Source: Cliona cf. orientalis (taxonomy: Eukaryota; Porifera; Demospongiae; Clionaida; Clionaidae). From it: DNA of 64,000 nt. The notes under the pieces are model-generated. The model was not told the DNA's origin. It worked only from the letters and a program-made list of their open reading frames with translations, and searched no databases. Each line of letters starts with the position of its first letter. Positions within the stretch are counted from its first letter, which is position 1. Location: positions 8,491,000 to 8,554,999 of the forward strand of contig OZ005691.1 in the NCBI GenBank assembly GCA_963930775.1. Direction: 5' to 3'. Both the position numbers and the translations under genes were made by a program. Positions 23,264 to 35,069 of the stretch are shown here, in pieces.

Positions 23264-23390
23264 TGAAAGTATCGCTGATTTCTTTTGTTAATAACATGTA
23301 CTATAACAGTAACTAGTACGCTTTGTGTGAACTTTAAGTACCGTATGCATGTGCTGAACATTGGTAATGGAATTGAATGTATCTACTGAG

Positions 23391-23396
23391 ATTAAA
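23391..23396 (+). terminator. candidate poly(A) signal of gene A
   Basis: ATTAAA lies 128 bp after the stop codon. It is a common variant of AATAAA, and no canonical AATAAA is nearer. Confidence 0.35.
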
Positions 23397-23428
23397 CTTT
23401 ATTGAATTTTGTGAGTTGCCACATACCA

Positions 23429-23629
23429 TATAGCGGGAAATTTTCAAGAGAGAAAACTTTCGCGGATCGGTAGGAAAGGAGCATTTCGCGGAGAAAACTT
23501 TCGTGGAATGTTAAAACTGGTCGCATAATGGGTGTGGCATGCCTAGAATTTCGCGGAGAAAACTTTCACGGATGGCTGAAAAATCGCGAAATTCGTGAAA
23601 GTTTTCCCCCTCGAAAGTTTCCCGCTATA
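23429..23629. mobile_element. TATAGCGGG-family MITE, copy 3
   Basis: This is the best-preserved copy. It starts TATAGCGGGAAATTTTC and ends CGAAAGTTTCCCGCTATA, with several internal AAAACTTTCRCGGA motifs in both orientations. A fragment of a related end occurs at about 24576-24594. Confidence 0.85.
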
Positions 23630-23639
23630 CAGTAATATT

Positions 23640-24899
23640 AAGGTAGGGTTGAGTAAGCTCATTATTGGTACATTGCATGACTGGGTGACTAACATGAGAT
23701 AAATAATATTATTAATCACATTCTATAAGCCACCCTTCCTGTAATATTACTACAGTTATACATGGTATACATCCCCAGGTAGATGGACTGCATTGATGGA
23801 TGTGGCTATGCTACTGCCATACAAATTCCATTTCTAGAAGGGACCAATGTTCAACAGGCATGATCCACAATACCGTTGGGCACAATAATCTCCCCTATAA
23901 TGATGCATGGCTAGCTATGGTTGATGCATTATTCACACCAGTAGTACGGAGAGTGTGTGCATAGTATTGATACAAGAAATTGATGTCAGTATGTGGTTAG
24001 GTCACCTTGTACCAGTACCACAGTTAGCTAATTGTTGTGTTAGGCCATGAAGCCACTCAGATGGTTCACTGTGTACATTGGTTTGTAGTGCTGTAGGTTC
24101 AAGTACTTGCTAATCAAATTATTCACATCCTATGGTCTCATCTGCGACACCTTAAACCTAGAAGATGAATACACTACTATGAGTATTAATCCCTTTTGTG
24201 CACACTTTTAGGGCCAATTAAAAAATATATGAGGTGTGCCTTTTGTTGCCATGCCACCCTAAGGCGAGTGGGTTCATGATGTACAGCTGCACATAATATT
24301 AAAACAATATTCCAGCATACTGATAATATTATAGATGCAAGATCACTTTTGGGACAGTTTTAAATCCTATTTTTCTAACAACGATAAAGCAAGCACTTAT
24401 CTACATATTAGCTGTAGTGGCTAGTGCATACCTTATAGAGGGTAATTTATAACTTTATTGATACATATTTTAATATGGCCATTTGAATACTTACTACCAT
24501 AGGCATGCGTGCATTAAGATAAATTGGCGAATTTTTAATTTGGCAAGTCGCCAAATTTAAAATCTTGCCAAAGTTTCCCGCTATAGTACTAGATATAAGG
24601 AATTAAAATTTTGCCATAAGTAAGATGATGCTAGTCATATGCATCACACTTTTGGTATGGTTAATTTTGGCAACATAATAATGACCATCTTATAACAATA
24701 TTATTAGAAGATCTCCAACCAGGGAAAGGTTAGTCTTGAAGCAATCAATACTATTGATTAGTTTCAACGGCTGATCATCCCCTTTATTATTATTAATTTT
24801 GATAAATTTTTATAGAAGCCGAAGTCTTGCATCTTTCCATTATCCTTTTGTAACCATCAATCCGAAATAACATAGCATTAGGCTACCAACAAAGTGCTG
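23640..24899. other. 3' flank of gene A, no gene seen
   Basis: AT-rich sequence. A short palindrome (ATTTGGCAAGTCGCCAAATT near 24538-24558) sits in a fragment that ends TTTCCCGCTATA. Nothing else was recognised. Confidence 0.5.
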
Positions 24900-25400
24900 T
24901 GTCAGGGATTAATTATTATCAACAGAGCGATCACAATGTCATGTGTGGTTCATTGTGCCACTTAAATTAGCTATGCTTCATTATGAGAGGATACCGTTAT
25001 CATAACATGCCTATTCTTTTAATTCTTCCTACTTAAGAGATAGATAATTAATAGACAGATAATGCCCTGCAAATATTATGAGCTTCGAAATAGATTTCGA
25101 AGCCAGTGACCATTGGGGCGACTGGGGCGTATGCCTCGCCAGAAAATTCGGAATGTTTGACTATCAGTGATTATCAATAGAACGATCACATGCGTGGTTC
25201 ATTGTGCCGCTTAAATTAATTATGCTTAATTTAAGGGGATACTATTATCGTGACATACCTATTTTTTTCCAACCTACAAGACAGATAATTAAGGGACGCG
25301 GATAATACCCTGCAAATATGAGCTTCCAAATAGAAGCCAGTGACCATCTGGGGAGACTGGGAGGGGGGTGGGGATGCCTCGCCAGAAATTTTTGACTCTC
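24900..25400. repeat. two tandem ~250-bp direct repeats
   Basis: About 24905-25145 and 25170-25395 share GTGGTTCATTGTGCC, AGACAGATAAT, ATACCCTGCAAAT, GAAGCCAGTGACCAT and ATGCCTCGCCAGAAA in order. The second copy is diverged and G-enriched near its end. Confidence 0.75.
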
Positions 25401-25429
25401 AGCTAGACTGTGCATGCTTCTTAGTCCTT

Positions 25430-26760
25430 TTGATGTTATTGTTCCTTTTACTGTACGTGTTGCAAGGCGTACAATCTATGCCTGCGGTACATGGTTTGTA
25501 ATCTGTCATCAATAGGCATCTGGATTCAGTAATTTACAAAGGGATCATTTTCCGCAGACATATGGCTCACAGGCGCCACTGAAATTGAGTTTTTTTGCAT
25601 TTTTGGGACAATTATTGTTAAGTAATCGAGTACTAGCTAGGTTTTGTTGCCGCCAACACACATCAGTAGCTAACAAAGAGATTAGATTCCACGAGTATAG
25701 AGTGACGCCTACTAATGAGTAAGGTCATCTCAGGACAGTTGTGCACCCTTTTCCTGGCCATATGAAGTGGAGCACACAACTCACAGCCACTATGGTACCT
25801 AAACAATGATATCATGACATTGTACAATAGTATTATGCATTATTAAAGCAAACTGATAGTAAGCCAATTTATTATTGTTGTGGCATGAGTATTATTTTGT
25901 AAGTGATTATTTTGTTTCAATGAGAAGGTATACATACTATGAGGAAGAGCAATAGCAACAACAATATAGTTTCATGATTGTAATAATATTTGTGTTTTTT
26001 TTTAATTCTGCCTCTATTACCATGAATCCACACATGTGGGATAAAGGATATGTGGTGGGTGTATGATTATCCTAAAATATATAATGATCTCGCACTGAAG
26101 TAGGTGTCACTACACATCTGAGGAAACCACTCTTTCTTTGTGGATTGTGAACAATTATGTAGGCGGCAGCGAGTCGCACATCCACCTTATGCAGGCGACA
26201 GCGAGTCGCACATCCACCTTATGCAGGCGACAGCGAGTCGCACATCCACCTTATGGTGGGATGCTCTGATATCACACCCATTTGTGATCTAGAAGTGCAC
26301 ATAACATCAAAGAAGTACAATGGATCCCCGGCACATGATATTGTATGTGAGAAAACTTAGAGTGCACACACGAAAGAACTATATTTTTTATTACGAGAAC
26401 TTTAGACACTCAGTAGTAGTAGTTAGTACTGGCTGAGGTTAGTCTGATCTAGGCTCATGATTGTTTTATACTTTTTGTGTCATGTAATCAAAAGCTTGAT
26501 AAAATTTAAGGAAAACACAGCATCATTATTTTACACGTACAACGACACTTGGGGTATCAATAGCATTAAATTTAATGCACTGCATAAATGTTTTATTTTT
26601 TTCATTCTTATGTCTTTGTTTAGGATAATTACATCAGATGGTGTAATATGCAGGACCTGGTGTCATCAATACCTTTGTGAACTTTGTAAATATTCATGAA
26701 GTCGCAGACTTATAGTCTATGACGAGTAAGATATATGTCTGTCACTGCCTTTATACAAAT
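25430..26760. repeat. cluster spacer block, copy 1
   Basis: This begins a spacer sequence repeated between all genes of the cluster (GACATATGGCTC, GCATTTTTGGGACAATTATT, AGGACAGTTGTGCACCCTTT, ACTATGGTACCTAAACAATG). The next copy starts at about 27060 in the same spacer. The ORFs here carry frameshifts between copies and look non-coding. Confidence 0.8.
26161..26256. repeat. 32-bp minisatellite, 3 copies
   Basis: Three copies of a 32-bp unit (AGGCGRCAGCGAGTCGCACA plus TCCACCTTATGS) lie at 26161-26192, 26193-26224 and 26225-26256. Sister spacer blocks at about 27830, 39765 and 54070 have one copy, and the block at about 41850-41910 has two diverged copies. Confidence 0.9.
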
Positions 26761-26774
26761 GTATGCATGGACGT

Positions 26775-27030
26775 TTTATCCAGAGTAAGCGCCCATGCGG
26801 CGAATTCCATTTAAGCGCCCATGGACGCTTACCCTAATAGCAATTTCTACTAGAATAGGTCGTACAATCAAGCACACAATAATTCTTACTTATCTCCACT
26901 GCATATTAATAATTTATAGATCATAGGCAGCTAATGTGGATATTTGAGTACATTGCACTATCTAGTATCTATTAGCAGGCAATCAGTGCTCATAGTATTG
27001 CACATGCAATGCCTTTAATTTTGCTATATC
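26775..27030 (-). repeat. inverted copy of post-gene spacer
   Basis: This stretch is the reverse complement of about 34330-34555 (after gene B) and 38480-38870 (after gene C). Shared tracts on the plus strand here include CCTAATAGCAATTTCTACTA and TAGTATCTATTAGCAGGCAA. All other spacer copies are in direct orientation. Confidence 0.8.
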
Positions 27031-27059
27031 AATAATTTTAATGTATGTGATTTGCTATA

Positions 27060-28900
27060 ACCTCCCGCTGACCATGTTCCTTATACTATAGTCCCTTCTG
27101 ATGGAATCGTTCCTTTTATTATGTTGCAAAGCATACAAAAAATTATGAGGCCCATCTACGACTGCATGCGGTACATGTCTTTGCCATCTAACACATATCT
27201 GGATTCAGTAATTTACAAAGGGATTATTTTTCCGCAGACATATGGCTCTTGGGTGCCACTGAAATTAAGTTTTATTGCATTTTTGGGACAATTATTGTTA
27301 AGTGAGTACTTAGTCTAGCTAGGTTTGTTGCCGCCAACACACATCAGTAGCTAAAAAAGAGATTAGGTATAGAGTGACACCTACTTAAGAATAAGGTCAT
27401 CTCGGGACAGTTGTGTGCCCTTTTCCTGGCCACATTAAATGGAGCACACAACTCACAGACACTATGGTACCTAAACAATGATATCATGTACACTATTATG
27501 CATAATTATGGCAAACTGAGTAAATAATTTATTCTTGCTAATAGTAAGCCAATTTAGATTGTCATAATTGTGTTTGTTTTTTTTTGGCATAAAAATATAA
27601 TCTGTTAGCAATTAGCTATTTTGTGACAATGAGAAGATTTATATACTATAAGGAAGTATAGTAACAATTATTGTTTCATGGCTCTTTTTAATTCTACCAC
27701 TACTGCCATTAATCCACACATGTGGGTGGAGGATGTGTGGTGGGTGTACGATTGGCCCAAAAATGATCTGTGTCACTACTTACCTTAGGAAACCAATCTT
27801 TCTTTGAGGATTGTAAACAATAATTATGTAGGTGGCAGCAAGTCGCACATCCACCTTATGGTGGGATGCTCTGATATCACACCCATTTGTGAACTGGAAG
27901 TGTACATGACATCAAAGCAGTACAGTGAATACCTCTGGCACATGATAGCGAGTGTGAGAAAACTTAGAGTGCACACACAAAAGAACTATAATATTTATTA
28001 CGAGAACTTTAGACACTTAGTAGTTGGGAAGCTAGCTACTGGCTGAGGTTAGCCTGATCAAGGCTCGTGATTGTTTTATACGTTTTGTGTCATGTAATTA
28101 AAAGCTTGATAAAATTTTAAGGAAAACACAGCATCATTATTAATTTCTACACGTACAATGACACTTGGGGTATCAATAGCATTAAATTTAATGCACTGCA
28201 TAAATGTTTTATTTTTTTCATTCTTATGTATTTATTTAGGATAAGTACGTCAGGTGGTGTAATATGCAGGACCTGGTGTCATCTATACCTGTGAAAACCA
28301 ATTTTTGTGAACTTTGTAAATATTCATGAAGTCGCAGACTTAGTCTATGAGTGGGAGTAAAGTATAGAGACATCTGGCATTATACCCTATCTTGTCCCAA
28401 AAACCCAATGAATACCAATGCTTGCTCGCTTAAGGGCACATTGCCTTAAAATTTTGCAATGACTTCAAAACATACAGGATGAGTAAGATACTACCTTTAT
28501 ATGATGCACATCAGTTCACCTTAATGTGGTTACTTAGATCCTGCGCACTTGTCCATAAAAATTGATATTACCAGCTAGCTATCTCTATTTGTCCCAAAAG
28601 TGATATCAAATATATTGGTATTCCTTTGCCCATGGGAATGTTTATGTATGGTTAAGTTTTATGACGGTAGTAGTATTTTAGCCGTGGTATGCCCATGGAT
28701 GGGAAAGGAGGGAGAAAATGTGTATGTATGCACAAGTCAAACGATTATGTAAACTTGCATAATGATAATACAATAAGTAGCGTGTCACGCGCACACAGGT
28801 GTGTGTACGTGATCTGCGGCTCAGACATGCATCAGTACAAGTTCTTAATTATATAGAGCATCATTTATGGGATAAGTGTATAAAATAAAAAATTTTGCTA
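27060..28900. repeat. cluster spacer block, copy 2
   Basis: A direct repeat of 25430-26700, and of 38990-40820, 41390-42860 and 53150-54270. It includes the segment whose plus-strand translation begins RIVNNNYVGGSKSHIHLMVG (27804-28046). Across copies this frame is interrupted, so it is more probably non-coding DNA or an old pseudogene. Confidence 0.8.
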
Positions 28901-29640
28901 CTTAAACTACACAAAGACGGTGTGATATCGATCGCTGTTGCCATTCAAGGAGTAGTAATTCCCACACCATTCACAGTGATTATATCTGGGTATACTAAAA
29001 CAGGTGTGCATGGGAAATCAGAGTTATGGACTATAGAATTTAATTTTTAACCTTTAATACAAATCAGATGCATACGGCTATAGTGCGGCTGCTAGCTGCT
29101 ATGATCTGAACCTGTGGTTTATCAAAGTTAAGTTCTAGTGTGTAGAACAATTAATAAGTCCTACACACACGTCACTGGACTAAAAATCAGATTTCCAATA
29201 CTAGGAAATGTGCAGTCTAGGGCAAAATTTCATGTAGACTTTTCTGAGACTGAAGGAAATTTTGCCCTATACTGTACAATTTCCTTTACATTTCCTTCAA
29301 CGCAGATTGAAGGAAATACAACTTTTTTTCTAGTGCGTGTCATTCTGATGATAATTTAGAGCATTAATGTTTTTGCAATCACCTTAATCAAGGAATAATT
29401 GCTTTTTTGTACTATGACCAAGAAGAATGATGTAGGGATGATTTCTGCCAGCATGCATACAATTATTATTATGATTCATAATGCCACTCAAGGTTGCTCT
29501 TACCAACCACATAATGATATGCTTAAAATGGAGTTTTTGGAACAATTATGATATTATGCTTTACAATTGGATGCCGAGTGCACACTACGGTAATATTGGA
29601 GGCACCAGGACCAGTTTTACACAGTGTGCGTGACATCAGG
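28901..29640. other. spacer, AT-rich, one MITE-like insertion
   Basis: It matches about 40840-41290 of the C-D spacer apart from the insertion at 29173-29334. No gene was recognised. Confidence 0.55.
29173..29334. mobile_element. ~160-bp MITE-like insertion
   Basis: CACTGGACTAAAAATCAGAT opens the segment, and the inverted end GGAAATACAACTTTTTTTCTAGTG closes it imperfectly. An internal stem pairs GGGCAAAATTTC with GAAATTTTGCCC. The homologous site at about 41100 lacks it. Confidence 0.55.
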
Positions 29641-30264
29641 TTCTGTCCAATCTTAGGTGTACAATACACATAGTGTATGTGGCTTACTACTATCTATAAT
29701 ATAATAAATACCTTAAGCCACGGAATAAGAATTCCCACAGGAAATGGCCATGGGATAAGTAAGTTTATTTAATTTATACATTGAAATATGTCATTTTTGG
29801 GATAAGTGGTGCCAGTAATGTTATATTTACATGACTTGTGGCCTAGACATGTATCAGTACAACTTCACCCACGGATTGGTTAAGTTACTTTGTTGCTGAT
29901 CTAAGTGATAGTATAATACAATAATATTATTATGATATTGTGTATGATATCGTGTTTGGGATAAGTAAGTATGCACTGCATGCCATATGCACTGCGACTC
30001 TTCAAGCGACAGGCTGGCACCACCGGTAAAATGAACAAAGTAACCCACAAATTAGGTTCCCATGACATTGTAACTTGAAGTGATTCTTTAGTCTTAGAGG
30101 GGTATAAAAGTAGGCCTCATGCATTAATGCAGCAGGCCATCACATCAGCAAGCCATCACATCAGCAAGCTAGCTACGGCTGGTTGAATCCTGCAGCACAA
30201 TAATATTGAAACAACCAGGCCCTTTCAAGTCCGAATCAAGTCGACGGAATTCGAAGTGAACAAG
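29641..30264. promoter_or_regulatory. upstream region and 5' leader of gene B
   Basis: About 600 bp are nearly identical to the region upstream of gene D (44390-44990) and more distantly similar to that of gene E (57000-57566). TATAAAAG lies at 30103-30110. The 16-mer GCCATCACATCAGCAA is directly duplicated at about 30136-30168 in B but single in D. Confidence 0.7.
30103..30110 (+). promoter_or_regulatory. TATA box of gene B
   Basis: TATAAAAG within GGGGTATAAAAGTAGGCC, which is shared with gene D. The start codon is 154 bp downstream. Confidence 0.7.
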
Positions 30265-33200
30265 ATGCACGCAGTTTTGGTGCTGATGCTCTGCTCAGCT
30301 ATCATCCATGTTGGAGTATCACAGTCTGTTATACCACAAACTGTCCCTCCACAGAGTGTATGTCAAGCCGATGATCAATTTCCGTTCCTACAAAGTCTTC
30401 CTAATGGAACACAGTGTATTTTAGGTCTCGGTGCTATTACTAATCCATTTTCAACTCCAGCACAGGTGGCAGAGGGTTTAGTAAATTATTGCACAGATGA
30501 TTGCGGAGGAATTTATTCGAAGTATTTGGAGCTTCCCTGCAATGGCCCACTTCAAGCTGAATTGGTCAGACTCACCTGCACTGCCACCAATGGATCGGCC
30601 ACTGCTGGAAACGTCTGCCATTATGCGTCACCAACTCCAAATGGTTCTCCACAGCTTCTCACTGAAATCTCATCGTGTGACAATGTAACGTCAGATTCAT
30701 CATGCACTCCCGGCTGTAGGCAAATGCTGAACAATTTAAAAGCTGAGATTGGCTGCTGCTTTCAGAATGTATATAACAACACGCAGTATGATTTACGGGA
30801 GATTCGTGTCTTTACGCAATTTCTGACTCAGAATCAATTAGACAGTCTCGAAAAGCTTACTAATCCTGATAGCAATCCATGGAAGATATGTGAGATTGAG
30901 CCACCACAGATGTGCAGTGGTCCACTGTTCAAGGCTCCACCATCGCCTCAGTGCACAACTGACGATATTATTAACTTCTTGCCATCTCTTCCCAATCCTG
31001 CAGTGTGTGGACCGAGCATTGCAAACCTCCTTACTCTATCAGCTGTGAATGATTCTACTGAACTTGCTAATGCTCTAGATATTGTGTGTAACACTGACTG
31101 CGGAGAAGCTTACTCGGAGTTTCTGAAGTCTACCTGCAATGATCAGTTTCAAGCAGAAACTCTTAGAGTGTGGTGTGTTCGTACCAATGGAAATGCTAAC
31201 GCTGGACCTTACTGCCGGTTTGCTTTCGAAGCTTCATTTTTTAATGAGCTTTCAACGTGTGAAGGGTCCACTAGTAGCTCCTGCTCTCCCAGCTGCAGAT
31301 CTGCTCTTACTCGATTTGCCGATGATATAGGATGTTGCTACCAAGATCTCTTTAACAATACTTTCTACTATCAACAACAAGTCCTTAACGAGGTGATTAC
31401 AACAGGCGAGTACACAATGTTCACGGATATCAACGATCCCTTTTCAAATCCCTGGACAGTATGCGATGTGCCAGTACCAAGTAGATGTCCTAATGTACAG
31501 CCACCTCCTGAAGGTAAGTGTATATAACTACTAAGTCTTATGAATTACATGGAAGCATACAAATAAAACTGGTATATGGATAGCTACAGCGTACAGAATT
31601 GTCTTTCCATTTTGTGCACATTCTCCTATAAAGTTTGCCATAATATTACTCAGTACAGCTCGTTAATCACTATTTGTTATAATATTAGCACAAATTAAAC
31701 ATTATTTGTCTGTTATATACTGCAGTATAATATTCTATTATATCAATTAACAAGAGATTCTATTATCTAGATTGTCCAAGCGGTACATACAGAAGAAACA
31801 GTAGATGTGAACCATGCCCAGGCAATACAAATATCACATTGTCTGGAGGAAACGCCACTGAATGCCCGTGCTTGGAAGGCTTCTTCAGAAGCAGTGAAGA
31901 AGGACCAAGTGAGAGCTGCTCAGGTGAGTTATTTAAATCTTCATTGGCCCCAGTATATACCAATGCGTCCTATTCTTGCAGCACCACCAAGTGGCTGTCG
32001 CAACATACAGGCAATCCATAGTACAGCCACACAGATAACTTTGAGATGGAAAAGGCCATTGAATACCGGACGAGATGATTTCTACTATGAGACTGAGTAC
32101 AGCGATGGAGAGGACACTGGAAAGCACTCACTTGAGAGCAAAATGGAGTACATTCAAGAGGAGATCACTGGCCTAAAACCAGATACAAGGTACGAATTCA
32201 CTATCACAGTCAATAATGGAGTGAGTGACCAGGATGACAGAAATGAAGATTTGAGGAGCTGTAAGCTTACAACAAGAACCATGGAAGGAAGTTAGTATTT
32301 CTCAAACTTAATTCTAAGAGCAGAACGATAATATTATTATTTCATGTCTTAATTATAGGACCATCACCACCACGAGATGTACAAGGATTTTGCTCAGTTG
32401 TCGTATGGAAGATGCCACAGAGCCCGAATGGAAAGATTATTGGCTATGATTTGAGAATTATCCATGAAGAAGCTGTCATACTAACAGAAAGTGATGGACC
32501 CTTCTTGGTCGTCAGAGAAGCAAACCAGTTGATTGGAGCATTGGTTCAGGTATGGTAATCTTTTATTAGTGGTATAGGAAAACTATTACGTTGAGGTAGT
32601 TGGCCGGAACCATTTTAAAAATTAATAACGTCTGGATTTTCTTATTGGTAGGAACAGCCTTAAATACAATCCCATGACAATAATAATAATTATTATTATT
32701 TGTAGTGCACTACTGTTCATGATAGCATCACTAGTCAAAGCTGTCAAAAACATAGTCCTTGTCTTGATCCTTGTACTTAATATTAATATTATTACGTCTG
32801 CAATAACACTCCTCTTTACTAATTATAGTGATACAATTACTAATAATTCTCAATAGGTACGTGCTAAAACTAGAGCCGGGCCAGGAAATTGGAGTGACCC
32901 AGTACCACTCGGTAAGCTCAGCTCCACTTAACAAGTGTAGCTATTATTATCATAACAATTTTGTATCATGCAGGATGTGAAGAAGAATCGGTTATTAGTA
33001 AGCAATAAATTTTAATTTGTGCCAGTATTAAAATTCTTTTGTCACACAGCATGTCCACCATGTAATTGTCCAGGCACCTCCCAGCCACCAGCAGGTATGT
33101 TAACTTAAGCAATAATCATAAAAGATAAGTTATATTAGGGTTTAAGCATGATAATATTATTATAAATATTATGAAGGTTACATCATTGCATAATATAATA

Positions 33201-33696
33201 CAGCCCTGGGACAGGCTACAGTTTGTCATAAAGTTTATTGCCATACCAACTAATAAATTCGTTATGGAATCACATATTAAACTAAGTAGTTGCCATTTAA
33301 AGTAATTAGCAATAAGCTCTAGTGGTAATTGCACATAATTATCCTTTATTTATCACATTTACAGGCCTCCATTTTACAATCGGTGGTCGTGTGTATGGAA
33401 ACAACAGTGTAGTGTCCCTTACTGATGTAGGGGAAGGGGAAGGGAATGCCCTCATCTGTAGGACCGACAGCGTAAACTGCTGTGGTACTCTACCAAACAG
33501 ATTTGGTCAATTTTACTACCCCAGTGGAGTCCAGGTGCCAGTCAATAACGCTGGTCAGGGTTTCTATCGCAATAGGGGAGACCAGCTGATTCGTCTAAAT
33601 CGACGAGAGGGGGCTACCTCTCCAACTGGGAGGTATCGCTGTGAAATCCCTGATGCTAGCGGAGAGATGCAGAATCTCTACATCACCCTGGAGTGA
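30265..33696 (+). CDS. gene B: secreted 2x Cys-domain/Eph-like/FN3/Ig protein
   Basis: Exons: 30265-31513, 31771-31923, 31982-32290, 32359-32549, 32857-32911, 32974-32997, 33050-33094, 33365-33696. Total 2358 nt, 785 aa. The start ATG precedes a clear signal peptide (MHAVLVLMLCSAIIHVGVSQ). Two 14-Cys domains begin near residues 33 and 230. Next come the Eph-receptor-like Cys-rich module (about 417-467, CPSGTYRRN...CPCLEGFFRS), FN3 (468-570), a second FN3 (571-652, ending in a GNWSDPVPLG strand), a short CPPCNCPG linker, and an Ig-like domain (676-785) with NRGDQ and GRYRCEIPD, ending in TGA. Introns are phase 1 except intron 4 (phase 0). Exon 6 is only 24 nt. Secreted, function unknown; it is closest to C and D. 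Confidence 0.9.
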
Positions 33697-34868
33697 ATTG
33701 ACTAAATTTTTGCAATGGAATGTGAACTCAACTAAATTTTGACTCATAGTATAGGCCTTAACTTAGAACAAGATTGGATGCTAGAGACTATTAGTGTGTA
33801 TACTAGTGTTATGGTAGAAACTTTTGTTATTAACAATCAACATTTCTACAGTCTGAGAGAGAATGTATTCAAAAATTACATTAATACACTGACCGATACA
33901 AACCGTCATGCTCATACTGTAGTAGATTTATCCTGACCCCTTATCACGTATTAAATTTTGATAATGTTATTAAGTCGCTTCAAAATTATCGAATTTTGAG
34001 AATCTGTTTCTCCTTATGAATCACACCATTTTCGATAACAAGCACAAACTGTAATATAAGTGCATAACGAGAAGAGAGAAGTAAATTTAGAATTTGATCC
34101 GTAGGAGTGTGCCATTAACCTATCTGGTCCAAGATGATAAAGAATAAAATATGATTATTCTTCATTGTTATAGCACATGTATTCAAAGGACATGTACTAA
34201 ATTTAATGTCATGTTTATCATAAAGTCTCCATTCATTGCACGAGACTCAGTGGGAGGTTTCTATAGCAATTCACATACATTAAACTTATTGATATAGCAA
34301 AATTAAAGGCATGATTGTTTAATGCTATGAGCACTGATTGCCTGCTAATAGATACTAGATAGTACAATGTACTCAAATATCCACATTAGCTGCCTATGAT
34401 CTACAAATTAATATGCAGTGGAGATAAGTAAGAATTATTGTGTGCTTGATTGTATGACTTATTCTAGTAGAAATTGCTATTAGGGTAAGCGTCCATGGGA
34501 GCTTAAACGGAATTCGCGATTTTGACCCGCATGGGCGCTTATACTCTGGATAAAACATTCATGTATACAGAAGCTGCCACATTAACCTCTTGAAATGCAG
34601 TATAGTCCTTCTGATGGTATCGTTCTTTTTATTATGTTGCAAAGCATATAAAAAATTGTGATGCCTATGTACGACTGCATGCGGTACATGTCTTTACAAT
34701 GTGCCACTAACACATATCTGGATTCAGTAATTTTACATAGGGATTATTTTTCCGCAGACATATGGCTCTTGGGCGCCACTGAAATTGAGTGTTATTGCAT
34801 TTTTGGGGCAATTATTGTTAAGTGAGTACTAGCTAGGTTTGTTGCTAACAAAGAAATTTATTTCCACA
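33697..34868. repeat. spacer after gene B up to assembly gap
   Basis: It matches the sequence after gene C (37905-39260) and partly that after D. It ends within the GACATATGGCTC/TTTTTGGGGCAATTATTG block just before the Ns. No gene was seen; the ORF at 33739-33936 is not maintained in the sister copy. Confidence 0.75.
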
Positions 34869-35068
34869 NNNNNNNNNNNNNNNNNNNNNNNNNNNNNNNN
34901 NNNNNNNNNNNNNNNNNNNNNNNNNNNNNNNNNNNNNNNNNNNNNNNNNNNNNNNNNNNNNNNNNNNNNNNNNNNNNNNNNNNNNNNNNNNNNNNNNNNN
35001 NNNNNNNNNNNNNNNNNNNNNNNNNNNNNNNNNNNNNNNNNNNNNNNNNNNNNNNNNNNNNNNNNNNN
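34869..35068. other. assembly gap (200 Ns)
   Basis: A run of exactly 200 Ns, so probably a nominal length. It removes the promoter, signal peptide and first ~180 codons of gene C. By comparison with the C-D and D-E intervals it probably hides several kb. Confidence 0.98.
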
Positions 35069-35069
35069 T

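Noticed and set aside
26457..26699. Spacer ORFs such as 26457-26699, 40016-40201 and 33739-33936 as genes
   Set aside because: Homologous spacer copies carry frameshifts and stops at different places, and no splice-consistent context was seen.
31807..32295. ORFs running through exon 2, intron 2 and exon 3 in B-E (for example 36136-36354, 46535-46747, 59142-59354) as separate proteins
   Set aside because: Conserved GT-AG borders and phases show that these are read-through frames of the eight-exon genes.
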